DNA of 64,000 nt from Marinobacter sp. F3R08 (GCF_018860425.1 NZ_JAHKPI010000020.1:372001-436000); one strand, 5' to 3'. Counted from the first letter of the stretch, positions 20,830 through 30,023 are shown. The notes: generated from the sequence alone by a model not told the origin. Numbers and translations are program-made.

Positions 20830-22155
20830 TTGCGCACGCTTTACTGGTTTACGCGGGATCTTCGCCTGCACGATAACAGCACGCTGCTGGCTGCGTCGAA
20901 ATCCGACATGCTGCTGTGCGTGTATGTGGTGGATCCGCGCTGGTTCTCGCCCGGACCTCTGCAGAGTAAATCCATGGGGGATCATCGGTGGCGTTTCCTT
21001 TGGCAAAGCCTGATGGCACTGGAGCGAAGCCTGAGACCACTGGGACAGCGCCTGCACATTGCCTATGGCGAACCGGAGACGGTGATTCCGGCACTGGTCC
21101 ATGCGTACCAAATTGGCCGGGTAATCCGCTCGCGGTTACCCGGTACCCGGGAGGCCAGTCAATGGCAAACTCTCAAGGAACAATTGCCAGACACCCTGTT
21201 TCAGCAATTCGAAACCCTCAGTCTGTTTACCGAGGGTTCGCTGCCGATGGCCTTGCAGGATCTGCCGGAAACCTTCTCACAATTCCGCAAACAGGTAGAG
21301 AAAACCGGTGAACGCTGCTCAGAACGGCTCAGGATTCGCACGCTTACCGCCTTACCCCCGCCGCCGGGCTTCCCAGAGGACAACCGGGGCGCCTGCCCGC
21401 GCATATCGGAGCCCGTGCACCCGTTACAGTTCGTGGGCGGTGAAGCCACAGGCCTGAAGCGACTGCAGGCGTTTGTCTACGACAATCACAGCATTGATCG
21501 CTACAAAGAGACCCGAAATGCCCTGGACAGCTGGGATGCCTCCTCCAAATTCTCGCCCTGGCTGGCCAACGGCTGTGTTTCGGTCCGCGAAGTGGCGGAA
21601 ACCATCACCGAGTACGAAGCCAGCGAGACCAGGAACGAGTCCACTTACTGGCTGTGGTTTGAGCTGCTCTGGCGCGAGTACTTCTACTGGTACGCTCTGA
21701 AACATGGCGCCAGCCTGTTTCGCCGGGATGGCGTCCAGCGCAAGCACCGACACGGCACCTTCTACGGCCACCGTTTCCAGGCCTGGTGTCACGGCAACAC
21801 GGAATATCCGATCGTGAACGCAGCCATGAACCAGCTGCGGGAAACCGGCTACATGAGCAATCGGGCCAGGCAGCTGGTAGCAAGCTGTTTTATCAATGAA
21901 CTGGGCTTGGACTGGCGTTACGGGGCAGCGTGGTTTGAAGAACAGCTGATCGACTATGATGTGGGGAGCAACTACGGCAACTGGCAGTACCTGGCTGGCG
22001 TAGGCGCGGACCCCCGAGGCCTGCGGCAGTTCAACCTCGACAAGCAGACGCAACAATACGACCCTGTTGGCACCTTTGTAGATCGTTGGGGCGGACACGC
22101 GGAACAGCCCGTGGGATTACACACAGTAGATGCGGCAGACTGGCCCCTGTTGTAA
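20830..22155 (+). CDS. Cryptochrome/photolyase, DASH type
   Basis: 441 residues from a TTG start preceded by GAGGAG at an 8-base spacing. The N-terminal LYWFTRDLRLHDN binds the antenna cofactor region. The C-terminal FAD domain has KFSPWLANGCVS, WFELLWREYF, MSNRARQLVASCF and DYDVGSNYGNWQYLAGVG, the last being characteristic of cry-DASH. These proteins bind FAD and MTHF and repair cyclobutane dimers in single-stranded DNA or act as blue-light sensors. First gene of a plus-strand run that continues to about 24.9 kb. Confidence 0.92.
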   Translation: MRTLYWFTRDLRLHDNSTLLAASKSDMLLCVYVVDPRWFSPGPLQSKSMGDHRWRFLWQSLMALERSLRPLGQRLHIAYGEPETVIPALVHAYQIGRVIRSRLPGTREASQWQTLKEQLPDTLFQQFETLSLFTEGSLPMALQDLPETFSQFRKQVEKTGERCSERLRIRTLTALPPPPGFPEDNRGACPRISEPVHPLQFVGGEATGLKRLQAFVYDNHSIDRYKETRNALDSWDASSKFSPWLANGCVSVREVAETITEYEASETRNESTYWLWFELLWREYFYWYALKHGASLFRRDGVQRKHRHGTFYGHRFQAWCHGNTEYPIVNAAMNQLRETGYMSNRARQLVASCFINELGLDWRYGAAWFEEQLIDYDVGSNYGNWQYLAGVGADPRGLRQFNLDKQTQQYDPVGTFVDRWGGHAEQPVGLHTVDAADWPLL

Positions 22156-22168
22156 AAGGCACACAGCC

Positions 22169-22675
22169 ATGAGCACTATGACGAACAACGAAAACACCAG
22201 CACAGCGCGGGAAACCCTGGCCCGCATCATCGACACCAGCTCTCCCGCCAGCCTGCTGAGCTGCGGCGCTCTGGCCACCGAAATGTCCCGGATCTGGCAG
22301 GAACACCAGGACGGGGTCAACGTCCGTACTCTGGACACCGCCGATCCGAATGCCAGTCTGTTTCTGGATCGGGTCGCAGACCTTGCACTGATCACCGACA
22401 CGCTTGAACACCTGCCCCACGGTGAAGGCGCACTGCTGCTGGGTCAGCTCAGGAACTACGGCACCCACCAGATTGCAGTACTGGTGGGTGAAACGCCGGA
22501 CTGGGCATTTACCGATTTCATTGGCCTCGGTTTCCGGCGTCATGCAGAGTTGGAAAATGATAACGGCGTACTCACGCTCTACACCTACAATCTGGATACT
22601 TACAACCATAAACGCGCCTGGAACAATCCAGAGAAATGGGCCAATCCGGAAATGTGGGGAAAAGCATGGTGGTGA
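22169..22675 (+). CDS. DUF6231 family protein
   Basis: 168 residues, start chosen at ATG 22169 with AAAAGG nine bases upstream, directly after the cryptochrome stop. It has a methyltransferase-like layout (ASLLSCGALATEM near the start, ADLALITDTLEHLPHGEG in the middle) but lacks a clear SAM-binding glycine motif. The C-terminus is rich in Trp and Asn (RAWNNPEKWANPEMWGKAWW). This matches a small gammaproteobacterial family without known function. It overlaps the next gene by 10 bases. Confidence 0.82.
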   Translation: MSTMTNNENTSTARETLARIIDTSSPASLLSCGALATEMSRIWQEHQDGVNVRTLDTADPNASLFLDRVADLALITDTLEHLPHGEGALLLGQLRNYGTHQIAVLVGETPDWAFTDFIGLGFRRHAELENDNGVLTLYTYNLDTYNHKRAWNNPEKWANPEMWGKAWW

Positions 22676-24312
22676 ACAGTCCGTCTTCCAGAAAACTCAA
22701 ACCCAGTACTCTTCGAATCGGCACCCGATACCGGGCCAGTCGCCTGAAAGGTCCCTATGACGCCATCGTGATCGGCTCCGGCATTGGCGGCCTGACCACG
22801 GCTGCGTGCCTGGCAAAAGCCGGCAAGAAGGTGCTGGTGCTGGAACAGCATTACACCGCCGGAGGCTATACCCATAGCTACGCCCGCAACGGGTATGAAT
22901 GGGACGTTGGTGTTCACTACATCGGCGATATGGGCTCTTCTCACACCCTTGGCCGCAGGCTGTTCGACTACATTACCGACGGCAAGCTGGAATGGGCTCC
23001 CATGGATGAGAACTACGACCGGTTCTTCCTTGGCGATAAGGTGATCAACCTGCGAGCCGGCCGGGAAGGCCTGCGTCTCTCTCTGTTGCAGGCCTTTCCC
23101 GACGAACAGGACGCTATCGACCAGTACCTGAAACTGCTGGGCAAAGTGGCCGATGGCATGCAGTGGTACACACTCTCCAAGCTGACGCCCGGCCTGCTCA
23201 GTTCCATTGTTAACAAAGGGCTGGATGTTGCCTTGCCGGACTGCTTCAACAAGACCACGTGGGAGGTTCTGAGTGAACTGACTGACAATCAGGAACTGAT
23301 CGGCGCGATCACAGGTCAGTGGGGCGATTGCGGCGTCACCCCCAGACAGTCCAGTTTCATGGTCCACGCCCTGATTGCCAAACACTACCTGTACGGTGGT
23401 TTTTATCCCGTTGGCGGGGCATCAGAAATCGCGAACACGATAATCCCTGTTATCCAGAAGCCGGGCGGTGAAGTGTTCACCTACGCCGACGTTACCGACA
23501 TCCTGATCGAAAAAGGCAAGGCGACCGGTGTGCGTATGGCCGATGGTGAAGACATCCGCGCACCGCTGGTGATCAGCAATGCGGGCGTGATCAATACCTT
23601 TGAAAAGCTGCTTCCGCCGGACGTCGCCAGGAAGGTCGGGTATGAAAGCAAACGCCGGCACATCATACCGTCCATGCCCCACATCGGCCTGTACATCGGC
23701 CTGAAGGGCACGCCCGACGAACTGGGTCTGCCCAGAACCAATTTCTGGATCTACCCCAGTGCCGACCACGATGGCAACGTGCAGCAATTCATGGACGACC
23801 CGGAACACACGGATTTCCCGGTCGTGTACATTTCCTTCCCGGCGGCCAAGGACCCGGACTACCAGAATCGCTGGCCGGGCACCTCCACCATCGAGATTGT
23901 AGCGCCCACCACCTGGGAGATGTTCGAGCCCTGGCAGGACACCATCTGGGGCAAGCGCGGCGAAGACTATGAGACCCTGAAACAGAAGATCACCGACCAG
24001 TTGCTCGACGTCATGTATGAAAAGCTGCCTCAACTTCGGGGCAAGGTGGATTACGTCGAGACCTCCACGCCACTCTCCACCGCGTGGTTCTGCCGCTATG
24101 GGCGGGGCGAACTGTACGGCCTGGATCACAACCCCGAGCGTTTCGAACAGGACTGGCTGAAGCCGAAAACCGACATTCCCGGGCTCTATCTCACCGGTCA
24201 GGACATCCTTACCTGTGGTGTCGTAGGTGCCATGATTGGTGGTCTGGTCAGCACCCTTGCCATTCGGGGCTGGCGCGGCGCCGGGTTGGCAAAACGCATA
24301 TTCGTGGGGTAA
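22666..24312 (+). CDS. FAD-dependent desaturase/isomerase, RetSat/CrtISO-like
   Basis: 548 residues from ATG 22666, preceded by GGGGA and overlapping the previous stop. The N-terminal dinucleotide motif VIGSGIGGLTTAACLAKAGKKVLVLEQH is the phytoene-desaturase-type FAD site. GGYTHSYARNGYEWDVGVHYIG and the C-terminal YLTGQDILTCGVVGAM are closest to retinol saturase and carotenoid isomerase relatives. No carotenoid synthesis genes are seen nearby, so the substrate may be a lipid or polyprenoid rather than a carotenoid. Confidence 0.87.
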   Translation: MVVNSPSSRKLKPSTLRIGTRYRASRLKGPYDAIVIGSGIGGLTTAACLAKAGKKVLVLEQHYTAGGYTHSYARNGYEWDVGVHYIGDMGSSHTLGRRLFDYITDGKLEWAPMDENYDRFFLGDKVINLRAGREGLRLSLLQAFPDEQDAIDQYLKLLGKVADGMQWYTLSKLTPGLLSSIVNKGLDVALPDCFNKTTWEVLSELTDNQELIGAITGQWGDCGVTPRQSSFMVHALIAKHYLYGGFYPVGGASEIANTIIPVIQKPGGEVFTYADVTDILIEKGKATGVRMADGEDIRAPLVISNAGVINTFEKLLPPDVARKVGYESKRRHIIPSMPHIGLYIGLKGTPDELGLPRTNFWIYPSADHDGNVQQFMDDPEHTDFPVVYISFPAAKDPDYQNRWPGTSTIEIVAPTTWEMFEPWQDTIWGKRGEDYETLKQKITDQLLDVMYEKLPQLRGKVDYVETSTPLSTAWFCRYGRGELYGLDHNPERFEQDWLKPKTDIPGLYLTGQDILTCGVVGAMIGGLVSTLAIRGWRGAGLAKRIFVG

Positions 24313-24318
24313 CAGGCG

Positions 24319-24912
24319 TTGCCCAGGCCAATCTGCCCCGCCTGCCACGTGCATCCCAATATCTGCGTGTGCGACACCTGCGCACCGGTGTTGAACAGCA
24401 CCCCGGTGTCCGTGCTCCAGCACCCGGGCGAGATCGGTCACGCAAAGGGCACGGTTCGCATCCTGTCCCGGTGTCTTGCCCGGTTACAGGTAGTCCACGG
24501 CGAGACACCGGCCGAGTTCCGCCAGGCCGGCTTTGATACAGAAGTCCACGCCCCGGGCTCGGCGCTGCTGTTCCCCGGCCCGGGCAGCTGCGCGCTCGAA
24601 TCGGCGGATCTGAGCCACATCCGTCACTGGATAGTACTGGATGGCACCTGGCGCAAGGCCGCCCGGATCCTGCACCAGAATCCGACACTGGCCGCACTGC
24701 CCCGTTTTCACTTCTCTCACCCTCCGGCTTCCGCCTACGCCATCCGCAAGGCGCCAGGGGAACACAAGCTCGCGACAGCCGAAGCGGTGGCCTATCTGCT
24801 GAACGTGATTGAACCGGAACTGGATACCCGCCCGATCACCACCGCCCTGCACGCGCTGGTGACCAGACAGCTTGCCCAGATCCCGACCCGACTGCACAAA
24901 CACTACCAGTAA
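24319..24912 (+). CDS. DTW domain protein, tRNA-uridine aminocarboxypropyltransferase-like
   Basis: 197 residues from a TTG six bases after the previous stop. N-terminal CPACHVHPNICVC is a likely zinc site. LQHPGEIGHAKGT and the LDGTWRKA core (the DTW motif) mark the TapT/TuaA (YfiP) family, which transfers the aminocarboxypropyl group of SAM to uridine in tRNA (acp3U). Which tRNA position is modified cannot be told from sequence. Confidence 0.87.
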   Translation: MPRPICPACHVHPNICVCDTCAPVLNSTPVSVLQHPGEIGHAKGTVRILSRCLARLQVVHGETPAEFRQAGFDTEVHAPGSALLFPGPGSCALESADLSHIRHWIVLDGTWRKAARILHQNPTLAALPRFHFSHPPASAYAIRKAPGEHKLATAEAVAYLLNVIEPELDTRPITTALHALVTRQLAQIPTRLHKHYQ

Positions 24913-24983
24913 CACCACCCGGTGAGACGACCCTCGTTTCCGGACGTAAGCTCCTGACACACAATTGCAACCAGGAGCAGCCC

Positions 24984-25241
24984 ATGCCCGAAGAATTCAG
25001 CCCTGCAGACCTCTCCCGCATCATCGAAATGGCCTGGGAGGATCGCACTCCCTTCGAGGCGATTGAGGACCTGTACGGCCTCAGGGAAAAGGATGTCATC
25101 AGAGTCATGCGTCGGGAACTGAAAGCCGCCAGTTTCCGGCTCTGGCGCAAACGGGTGAGCGGCCGCGACACAAAACACCGTGAACTCCGACCTGCAGGGA
25201 TCACCAGGGGGTATTGCCCAACCCAGTACAAGCATCGATAG
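24984..25241 (+). CDS. TIGR03643 family small protein
   Basis: 85 residues. IIEMAWEDRTPFEAIEDLYGLREKDVI followed by RRELKAASFRLWRKRVSGR is the compact helix-turn-helix-like core of TIGR03643, a family of unknown function often found beside DTW or cryptochrome genes in marine bacteria. AGGAG lies six bases before the ATG. The very basic C-terminal half would allow nucleic-acid binding; that is inference. Confidence 0.85.
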   Translation: MPEEFSPADLSRIIEMAWEDRTPFEAIEDLYGLREKDVIRVMRRELKAASFRLWRKRVSGRDTKHRELRPAGITRGYCPTQYKHR

Positions 25242-25314
25242 CGGCCTTGCCATTGGAATTTGGTCGGGGCTGCGCGATGATATCAAGGCATTAACCAATC
25301 AAGGAACGCCGTCC

Positions 25315-25734
25315 ATGCCACTGTTCAACCAGAAAAATGCCCGGAAGCAGCTGGATGCCGAGGCCGGCAAGGTAAATCCGGCAGACCTGGAAAAGCTGCT
25401 GGAACGCCAGCGCAAGATTGAAGACAAAGTGAAAGGCAGCGGCAAGCTGGCCCGCTTCAGTACCGATATCAAGCTCATGTTTTCCATGATCAGGGATTAC
25501 TGGAATGGCAACTACCGAAACGTGCCCTGGAAAAGCATCGCAGCCATTGCCGGGGCTCTGCTGTATGTCCTCAACCCTATCGATGTCATACCGGATCTGA
25601 TTCTCGGCTTCGGGTTTCTGGACGACGCCGGCGTCGTCGCTATGTGTCTGAAATTGGTGGAGTCTGATCTACTCCGCTATGCTGCATGGGTAGAGGAGAA
25701 GGAAGAACGCGAAAACCAGGTCAGCGCCAATTGA
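25315..25734 (+). CDS. YkvA family (DUF1232) membrane protein
   Basis: 139 residues from ATG 25315 with AAGGA nine bases upstream; an open frame continues further upstream but overlaps the previous gene. The DUF1232 core is AAIAGALLYVLNPIDVIPDLI with one or two membrane helices (~78-97, ~105-125). The N-terminal half is charged and helical. Function of the family is unknown. Single gene ahead of pomA. Confidence 0.88.
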   Translation: MPLFNQKNARKQLDAEAGKVNPADLEKLLERQRKIEDKVKGSGKLARFSTDIKLMFSMIRDYWNGNYRNVPWKSIAAIAGALLYVLNPIDVIPDLILGFGFLDDAGVVAMCLKLVESDLLRYAAWVEEKEERENQVSAN

Positions 25735-25803
25735 TTAAATTCTGAACTGACGGTATTCTCTCGCCCCTGCTATCGAAACACCTGCATCTTACTTGGAGTT
25801 GCT

Positions 25804-26574
25804 GTGGATTTAGCCACCCTCATCGGCCTTGCTGGCGCAACGCTGCTTATTGCGTCCGCCATTATTCTTGGTGTTTCGCCAACGGTTTTCATCAACCCCG
25901 CATCCCTGTTGATCGTTGTCGGGGGCACCATGTTCGTGGTGTTGGCCAAATTCAGTGTTGGCCAATTCCTTGGAGCCTTCAAAGCAGCGGTCCGGGCCTT
26001 CAAGTTCAAATTGCCGGAAACTCAGGCCAGCATCGAAGAGCTGGTAGAGATTGCCAACGTGGCCCGGAAAGAAGGCGTTCTGGGTCTTGAGGGCCGGGAG
26101 ATAAGCAGTCCGTTTCTTGCCCAGGGTATTCAGATGCTGGTAGACGGACAGGACGGCAAAACGATCAAGGAGCTTCTGAACAAAGAGCGCCTGATGACCC
26201 TTGACCACAACCGATCCGGCGCCAAAGTCTTCACGGCCATGGCAGACGTTGCACCGGCCATGGGCATGATTGGAACCCTGATAGGTCTGGTTCAGATGCT
26301 GTCAAACATGGAGGATCCGAAATCCATCGGTCCCGCCATGGCGGTCGCTCTTCTGACAACTCTTTACGGCGCTATGATTGCGACGATGTTTGCCACACCG
26401 ATTGCGGACAAGTTATCCCTCCGAATGACGGAAGAAGCCCGGATGCAATCGCTGTACATCGACGCTCTCGTGGCCATCCAGGAAGGCACAAACCCCCGCA
26501 TCATTGAGCAGATGCTCTCAAGTTATCTGCCGCCCAAGGAACGCGAGAAAGTGGCTGAAGCCGAAGGCGCCTGA
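25804..26574 (+). CDS. pomA: Flagellar motor stator protein PomA (MotA family, sodium type)
   Basis: 256 residues from a GTG with GGAG five bases upstream. Four membrane helices: ~4-24, ~29-46 (LLIVVGGTMFVVLAKF), ~150-170 (AMGMIGTLIGLVQML) and ~185-205. The lengths and the PAMGMIGTLIGL motif place it with PomA of marine bacteria rather than the longer MotA with a large extra loop. It forms the inner-membrane stator with PomB; ion specificity for Na+ is inferred from similarity. The next gene starts two bases after its stop. Confidence 0.9.
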   Translation: MDLATLIGLAGATLLIASAIILGVSPTVFINPASLLIVVGGTMFVVLAKFSVGQFLGAFKAAVRAFKFKLPETQASIEELVEIANVARKEGVLGLEGREISSPFLAQGIQMLVDGQDGKTIKELLNKERLMTLDHNRSGAKVFTAMADVAPAMGMIGTLIGLVQMLSNMEDPKSIGPAMAVALLTTLYGAMIATMFATPIADKLSLRMTEEARMQSLYIDALVAIQEGTNPRIIEQMLSSYLPPKEREKVAEAEGA

Positions 26575-26576
26575 CC

Positions 26577-27494
26577 ATGGACGAATTGCCTGAAGAAGAA
26601 AAACCGGGGATTCCGGCGTGGGTTGTCACCTTCGCCGATCTTATGTCCCTGCTGATGTGCTTCTTCGTGCTACTGCTGTCCTTCTCGGAAATCGACGCCC
26701 AGAAATTCAAGCAGATTGCCGGCGAACTCTCCAAAGCTTTCGGTGTGCAGCGCGACGTGCCGTCTCTGGAAATTCCAAAAGGCACCAGCCCGATATTCGA
26801 CAAGTTTTCCCCGGCTCCACCGGAGCCCACCGTGATCAACGAAGTGAAACAGACCACCACTGAAGAGAATCCCGAACTTCAGACTCTGAAAAGCCCGACC
26901 GATGCGGCGGTAGAATCCGCGATGGACGAGCAGATGCAGGAGACCATGGACGAGATTCTGCAGGTTCTGGAGCCTGCCATTACTGACGGCCGCATCAATG
27001 TCAGTGAAGACCAGAGGCACATCGTGATCCGGGTGGAAGAAAAAGGCTCCTTCCCTTCCGGGTCGGCCCAGCTGACCTGGGAATTCGAAGGCCTGCTGCT
27101 GGACATGGCCGAGGTCATTCAGGGTATTCCGGGTGATCTCACCATTGAGGGTCACACCGACAACATTCCCATCCGTACCGACCGGTTCTACAGCAACTGG
27201 GATCTCTCCGCCGCCCGCGCAGCAGCCGTGGCCAACGTTCTGGTAGCACGAGACCAGGTAGAACCTACCCGTCTGTCGGTTACAGGGCTCGCCGATACCC
27301 AGCCCAGGGTGCCCAACAGCTCCGCCGACAATCGTGCAAAGAACCGCCGAGTCGAAATCATCATCGACCTTTCCGGTCCGCTGCAGGAGCAGGAAATCCG
27401 GCTTCGGGAGCTTATCCACTCGGAATCCGACGACGAGCAGTCGCCCCTGGACATCGAATCCAGCACTGCCACGTCAGGCGAAATCAGCTGGTAG
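26577..27494 (+). CDS. pomB: Flagellar motor stator protein PomB (MotB family)
   Basis: 305 residues. A short N-terminus leads into one membrane helix with the ion-binding Asp (PAWVVTFADLMSLLMCFFVLLL, Asp21). A periplasmic linker follows, then an OmpA-like peptidoglycan-binding domain (~155-280: IEGHTDNIPI, NWDLSAARAAAVANVL, RAKNRRVEI). It anchors the stator to the wall and carries the ion path. The intact Asp and normal length suggest a functional pair with PomA. No other flagellar genes are in the window. Confidence 0.92.
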   Translation: MDELPEEEKPGIPAWVVTFADLMSLLMCFFVLLLSFSEIDAQKFKQIAGELSKAFGVQRDVPSLEIPKGTSPIFDKFSPAPPEPTVINEVKQTTTEENPELQTLKSPTDAAVESAMDEQMQETMDEILQVLEPAITDGRINVSEDQRHIVIRVEEKGSFPSGSAQLTWEFEGLLLDMAEVIQGIPGDLTIEGHTDNIPIRTDRFYSNWDLSAARAAAVANVLVARDQVEPTRLSVTGLADTQPRVPNSSADNRAKNRRVEIIIDLSGPLQEQEIRLRELIHSESDDEQSPLDIESSTATSGEISW

Positions 27495-27498
27495 AGCT

Positions 27499-27515
27499 CA
27501 CACCAGATTGGTGCG
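27499..27515. promoter_or_regulatory. Distal NtrC-like enhancer site upstream of amt
   Basis: CACACCAGATTGGTGCG, an inverted repeat close to the NtrC consensus (TGCACYA-N3-TRGTGCA): 5 of 7 and 6 of 7 half-site matches. It lies about 140 bases before the predicted sigma-54 start, just after the pomB stop codon. Confidence 0.5.
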
Positions 27516-27528
27516 CCGGCTCAAATAT

Positions 27529-27545
27529 CGCACATATCTAGTGCA
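27529..27545. promoter_or_regulatory. Proximal NtrC-like enhancer site upstream of amt
   Basis: CGCACATATCTAGTGCA; the right half matches the NtrC half-site TRGTGCA perfectly, the left half 4 of 7. Its start is 30 bases from that of the distal site, putting both on the same face of the helix, roughly 110 bases before the predicted transcription start. Confidence 0.5.
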
Positions 27546-27620
27546 ATAATCTCACCAAAGAACCTGTTACCCCTTCGCCATACCTCGCTAACCTGCCAAC
27601 CACTCTTAATGTGCATTATT

Positions 27621-27637
27621 TTGGAACACATCTTGCT
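27621..27637 (+). promoter_or_regulatory. Sigma-54 promoter for the ammonium transporter gene
   Basis: TTGGAACACATCTTGCT: the GG (27623-27624) and GC (27635-27636) are separated by exactly 10 bases, as in -24/-12 promoters, and the TTGCT element is intact. A start near 27648 would leave a ~70-base leader before the GTG. Confidence 0.65.
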
Positions 27638-27717
27638 TATCCTGCACCTCATGAATGCACAACCCAACAAAAAGGGCCCATCAGAGGCCTGATACACAAT
27701 ATCAGGAGCGAAACCCC

Positions 27718-28926
27718 GTGGACATCACGAGTGCAGTGCACACCCTGACAGAGAGCGCCAACACGCTGTTTATCCTCATCGGCGCCATCATGGTCCTGGC
27801 CATGCACGCCGGCTTTGCCTTTCTTGAAGTAGGCACCGTTCGTCACAAGAATCAGGTCAATGCGCTGGTCAAGATCATGACCGACTTCGGCATCTCCGCT
27901 GTGGCCTATTTCTTTATTGGCTATTACATCGCTTACGGCAGCCATTTCATGAGTGACGCCGCCGAACTGACCGCTGCCAACGGCTATGATCTGGTGAAGT
28001 TTTTCTTCCTGATGACCTTCGCAGCCGCTATTCCCGCCATCGTCTCCGGTGGCATTGCCGAGCGCGCCAGATTCTATCCAATGCTGATTGCCTCCGGCCT
28101 GATCGTGGCTTTCGTTTACCCGTTCTTTGAAGGCATGATCTGGAACGGCAACTACGGTTTCCAGGGCTGGCTTGAGAACCAGTTTGGTGCATCTTTCCAC
28201 GACTTCGCCGGCTCCGTTGTGGTGCATGCGGTCGGTGGCTGGATCGCTCTGGCAGCCGTGCTTATCCTGGGAGCCCGGAAAGGGCGCTACCGTAATGGAA
28301 AAGTTATCGCCTTTGCTCCTTCGAATATTCCGTTCCTGGCCCTCGGCGCCTGGATCCTGACCGTTGGCTGGTTCGGTTTCAACGTGATGTCTGCCCAGAC
28401 CCTGGACGGCATCAGCGGCCTGGTAGCCGTCAACAGTCTGATGGCCATGGTGGGCGGCATTCTGGTTTCCATGCTGCTGGGCCGCAAAGATCCGGGTTTC
28501 ATCCACAACGGCCCTCTGGCAGGCCTGGTAGCCGTATGTGCCGGTTCTGATCTGATGCATCCGGTTGGCGCTCTGATCACCGGTGGCGTAGCCGGCGCCA
28601 TCTTTGTCTATCTGTTTGAGTGGGCCCAGGCAAAAATCGAACGCCTGGACGATGTCCTGGGTGTCTGGCCGCTGCACGGTGTGTGTGGCGTCTGGGGTGC
28701 TATTGCCTGCGGCATATTCGGCCAGGAAGCACTTGGCGGCCTGGGCGGCGTCAGCCTGATGTCCCAGATCATCGGTTCCATCGCCGGGGTTGTCGTCGCT
28801 TTCGCCGGTGGATTGGCTGTGTATGGAATTATCAATGCGGTGTCCGGCGTGCGCCTGACAGAAGAGGAAGAGTTCAACGGAGCCGACCTCAGCATTCACC
28901 GCATTGGTGCCAACGCCGTCGAATAG
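27718..28926 (+). CDS. amt: Ammonium transporter (Amt family)
   Basis: 402 residues from a GTG with AGGAG nine bases upstream. Eleven membrane helices are expected. The twin-histidine pore residues are visible in VVVHAVGGW and WPLHGVCGVWG, and FDFAG-like FHDFAGS, GTVRHKNQ and GGIAERA are family motifs. It moves ammonium/ammonia across the inner membrane. No glnK is adjacent, unlike the usual glnK-amtB pair, though NtrC-like sites and a sigma-54 promoter precede it. Convergent with the AttH-like gene. Confidence 0.93.
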   Translation: MDITSAVHTLTESANTLFILIGAIMVLAMHAGFAFLEVGTVRHKNQVNALVKIMTDFGISAVAYFFIGYYIAYGSHFMSDAAELTAANGYDLVKFFFLMTFAAAIPAIVSGGIAERARFYPMLIASGLIVAFVYPFFEGMIWNGNYGFQGWLENQFGASFHDFAGSVVVHAVGGWIALAAVLILGARKGRYRNGKVIAFAPSNIPFLALGAWILTVGWFGFNVMSAQTLDGISGLVAVNSLMAMVGGILVSMLLGRKDPGFIHNGPLAGLVAVCAGSDLMHPVGALITGGVAGAIFVYLFEWAQAKIERLDDVLGVWPLHGVCGVWGAIACGIFGQEALGGLGGVSLMSQIIGSIAGVVVAFAGGLAVYGIINAVSGVRLTEEEEFNGADLSIHRIGANAVE

Positions 28927-28946
28927 CCACTCGGTCTGGCCGGGGT

Positions 28947-30023
28947 TCAGTCACCGTATCCGGTCAGCTCCATGTAGCCCACCCCGCCATGGCTGCCGGA
29001 TACGGAGACCGGGCTTTCCCAGTAGGGGTAGAGCCCGGTATTCCGATAGTCCCCCGGGGGCGCGGCCACGTCCAGATTCAGACCGACGTCTGGCACCGCC
29101 AGTTGCCACCTACGCGGATACCCCTCACTGGTCGTTAATGGCGACATCCTGAGCTGATCGGCGCCAAGCGACATCGGCTCACCATGGACTGGAATCCAGG
29201 TACCGGCACGAAAATCACCCTCTTCTTCCCGTAGCTGGAAGGCCATCAGTTTGTCTCCGGACTCCAGGTGCAGCGCAAACCAATCCCAACCCTGCTGCCC
29301 GGCTTTGAGAAACTGGCTGCTCCACTCCCGGTCGAACCAGCCCCGTCCGGTCACCGCCAGCGCCTGATCGCCCAGAGTAACCGTGCCGTCTATCTGCAGG
29401 TTCACCAGACTGAAATACATGGACCCCTTGCCATCGGCGGCCTTGGCACTGAACCCATTGTCGCCGTGCGCAACGGGTTTGCCGTTGATCCGCAGGGTCA
29501 GGTCATAGGACCAGCCATCGGCCGCCACCTGCAACTGCCACGCGTCATTACCGGATGCCTCAAGCTGCCAGTCATCCAGCCACACAGCCAGTGGCTCTGC
29601 CCGGGCACCGGCATGACCAACATCGCCTCGGGCCAGCCTCTCGCCAAAGTAATGCTGGCTATCAAAGCTCACGGCAGCGTGGGCCATCCAGGCCGCTTCC
29701 AGAGGCCAGGTGCCGGGCTCAGGAGGCTCAGCGTCGGCCAGCCGCGGTGTGATTGCCTGGCGAAACTGGGTCCATTGCAGGCCCAGAGGCTCTCCCTCTT
29801 CAGTCTTCAGGTTGGCAGTCAGGTACCACCACTCTATGCGGTGTTGCGGATGAGGCCCGAAATCTTCGGGAAAGGTCAGGCGGTCACCGGGGCCAGGCTG
29901 CAGGAACGCCACCCCCGAATCACTCTCCGAGACACCGGCCAGGCCGGCAAACCCGGCTTCTTGCTGTGGTTCCGAGCAGCCCGCCAACGCAGCGACCAGA
30001 AACAGCCAGAAACGCCGCCTCAT
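28947..30023 (-). CDS. AttH/CrtC-like lipoprotein of an ABC export system
   Basis: 358 residues with a lipoprotein signal (VAALAGCSE, Cys16). The body is the two-lobed lipocalin-like AttH/hydroxyneurosporene synthase fold: HRIEWWYLTANLKTEEGE, GLQWTQFRQAI, RGWFDREWSSQFL and DWFALHLESGDKLMAFQL. These proteins accompany FtsX-type permeases in Att-like ABC systems; a carotenoid hydratase role is less likely in this context. Its ATG overlaps the stop of the permease gene by four bases. Confidence 0.88.
   Translation of the reverse strand: MRRRFWLFLVAALAGCSEPQQEAGFAGLAGVSESDSGVAFLQPGPGDRLTFPEDFGPHPQHRIEWWYLTANLKTEEGEPLGLQWTQFRQAITPRLADAEPPEPGTWPLEAAWMAHAAVSFDSQHYFGERLARGDVGHAGARAEPLAVWLDDWQLEASGNDAWQLQVAADGWSYDLTLRINGKPVAHGDNGFSAKAADGKGSMYFSLVNLQIDGTVTLGDQALAVTGRGWFDREWSSQFLKAGQQGWDWFALHLESGDKLMAFQLREEEGDFRAGTWIPVHGEPMSLGADQLRMSPLTTSEGYPRRWQLAVPDVGLNLDVAAPPGDYRNTGLYPYWESPVSVSGSHGGVGYMELTGYGD

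Noticed and set aside
27649-28899. Long minus-strand open frame of 416 codons
   Set aside because: Antisense to the ammonium transporter, rich in His/Gln/Asp as expected from the complement of hydrophobic codons, no ribosome site.
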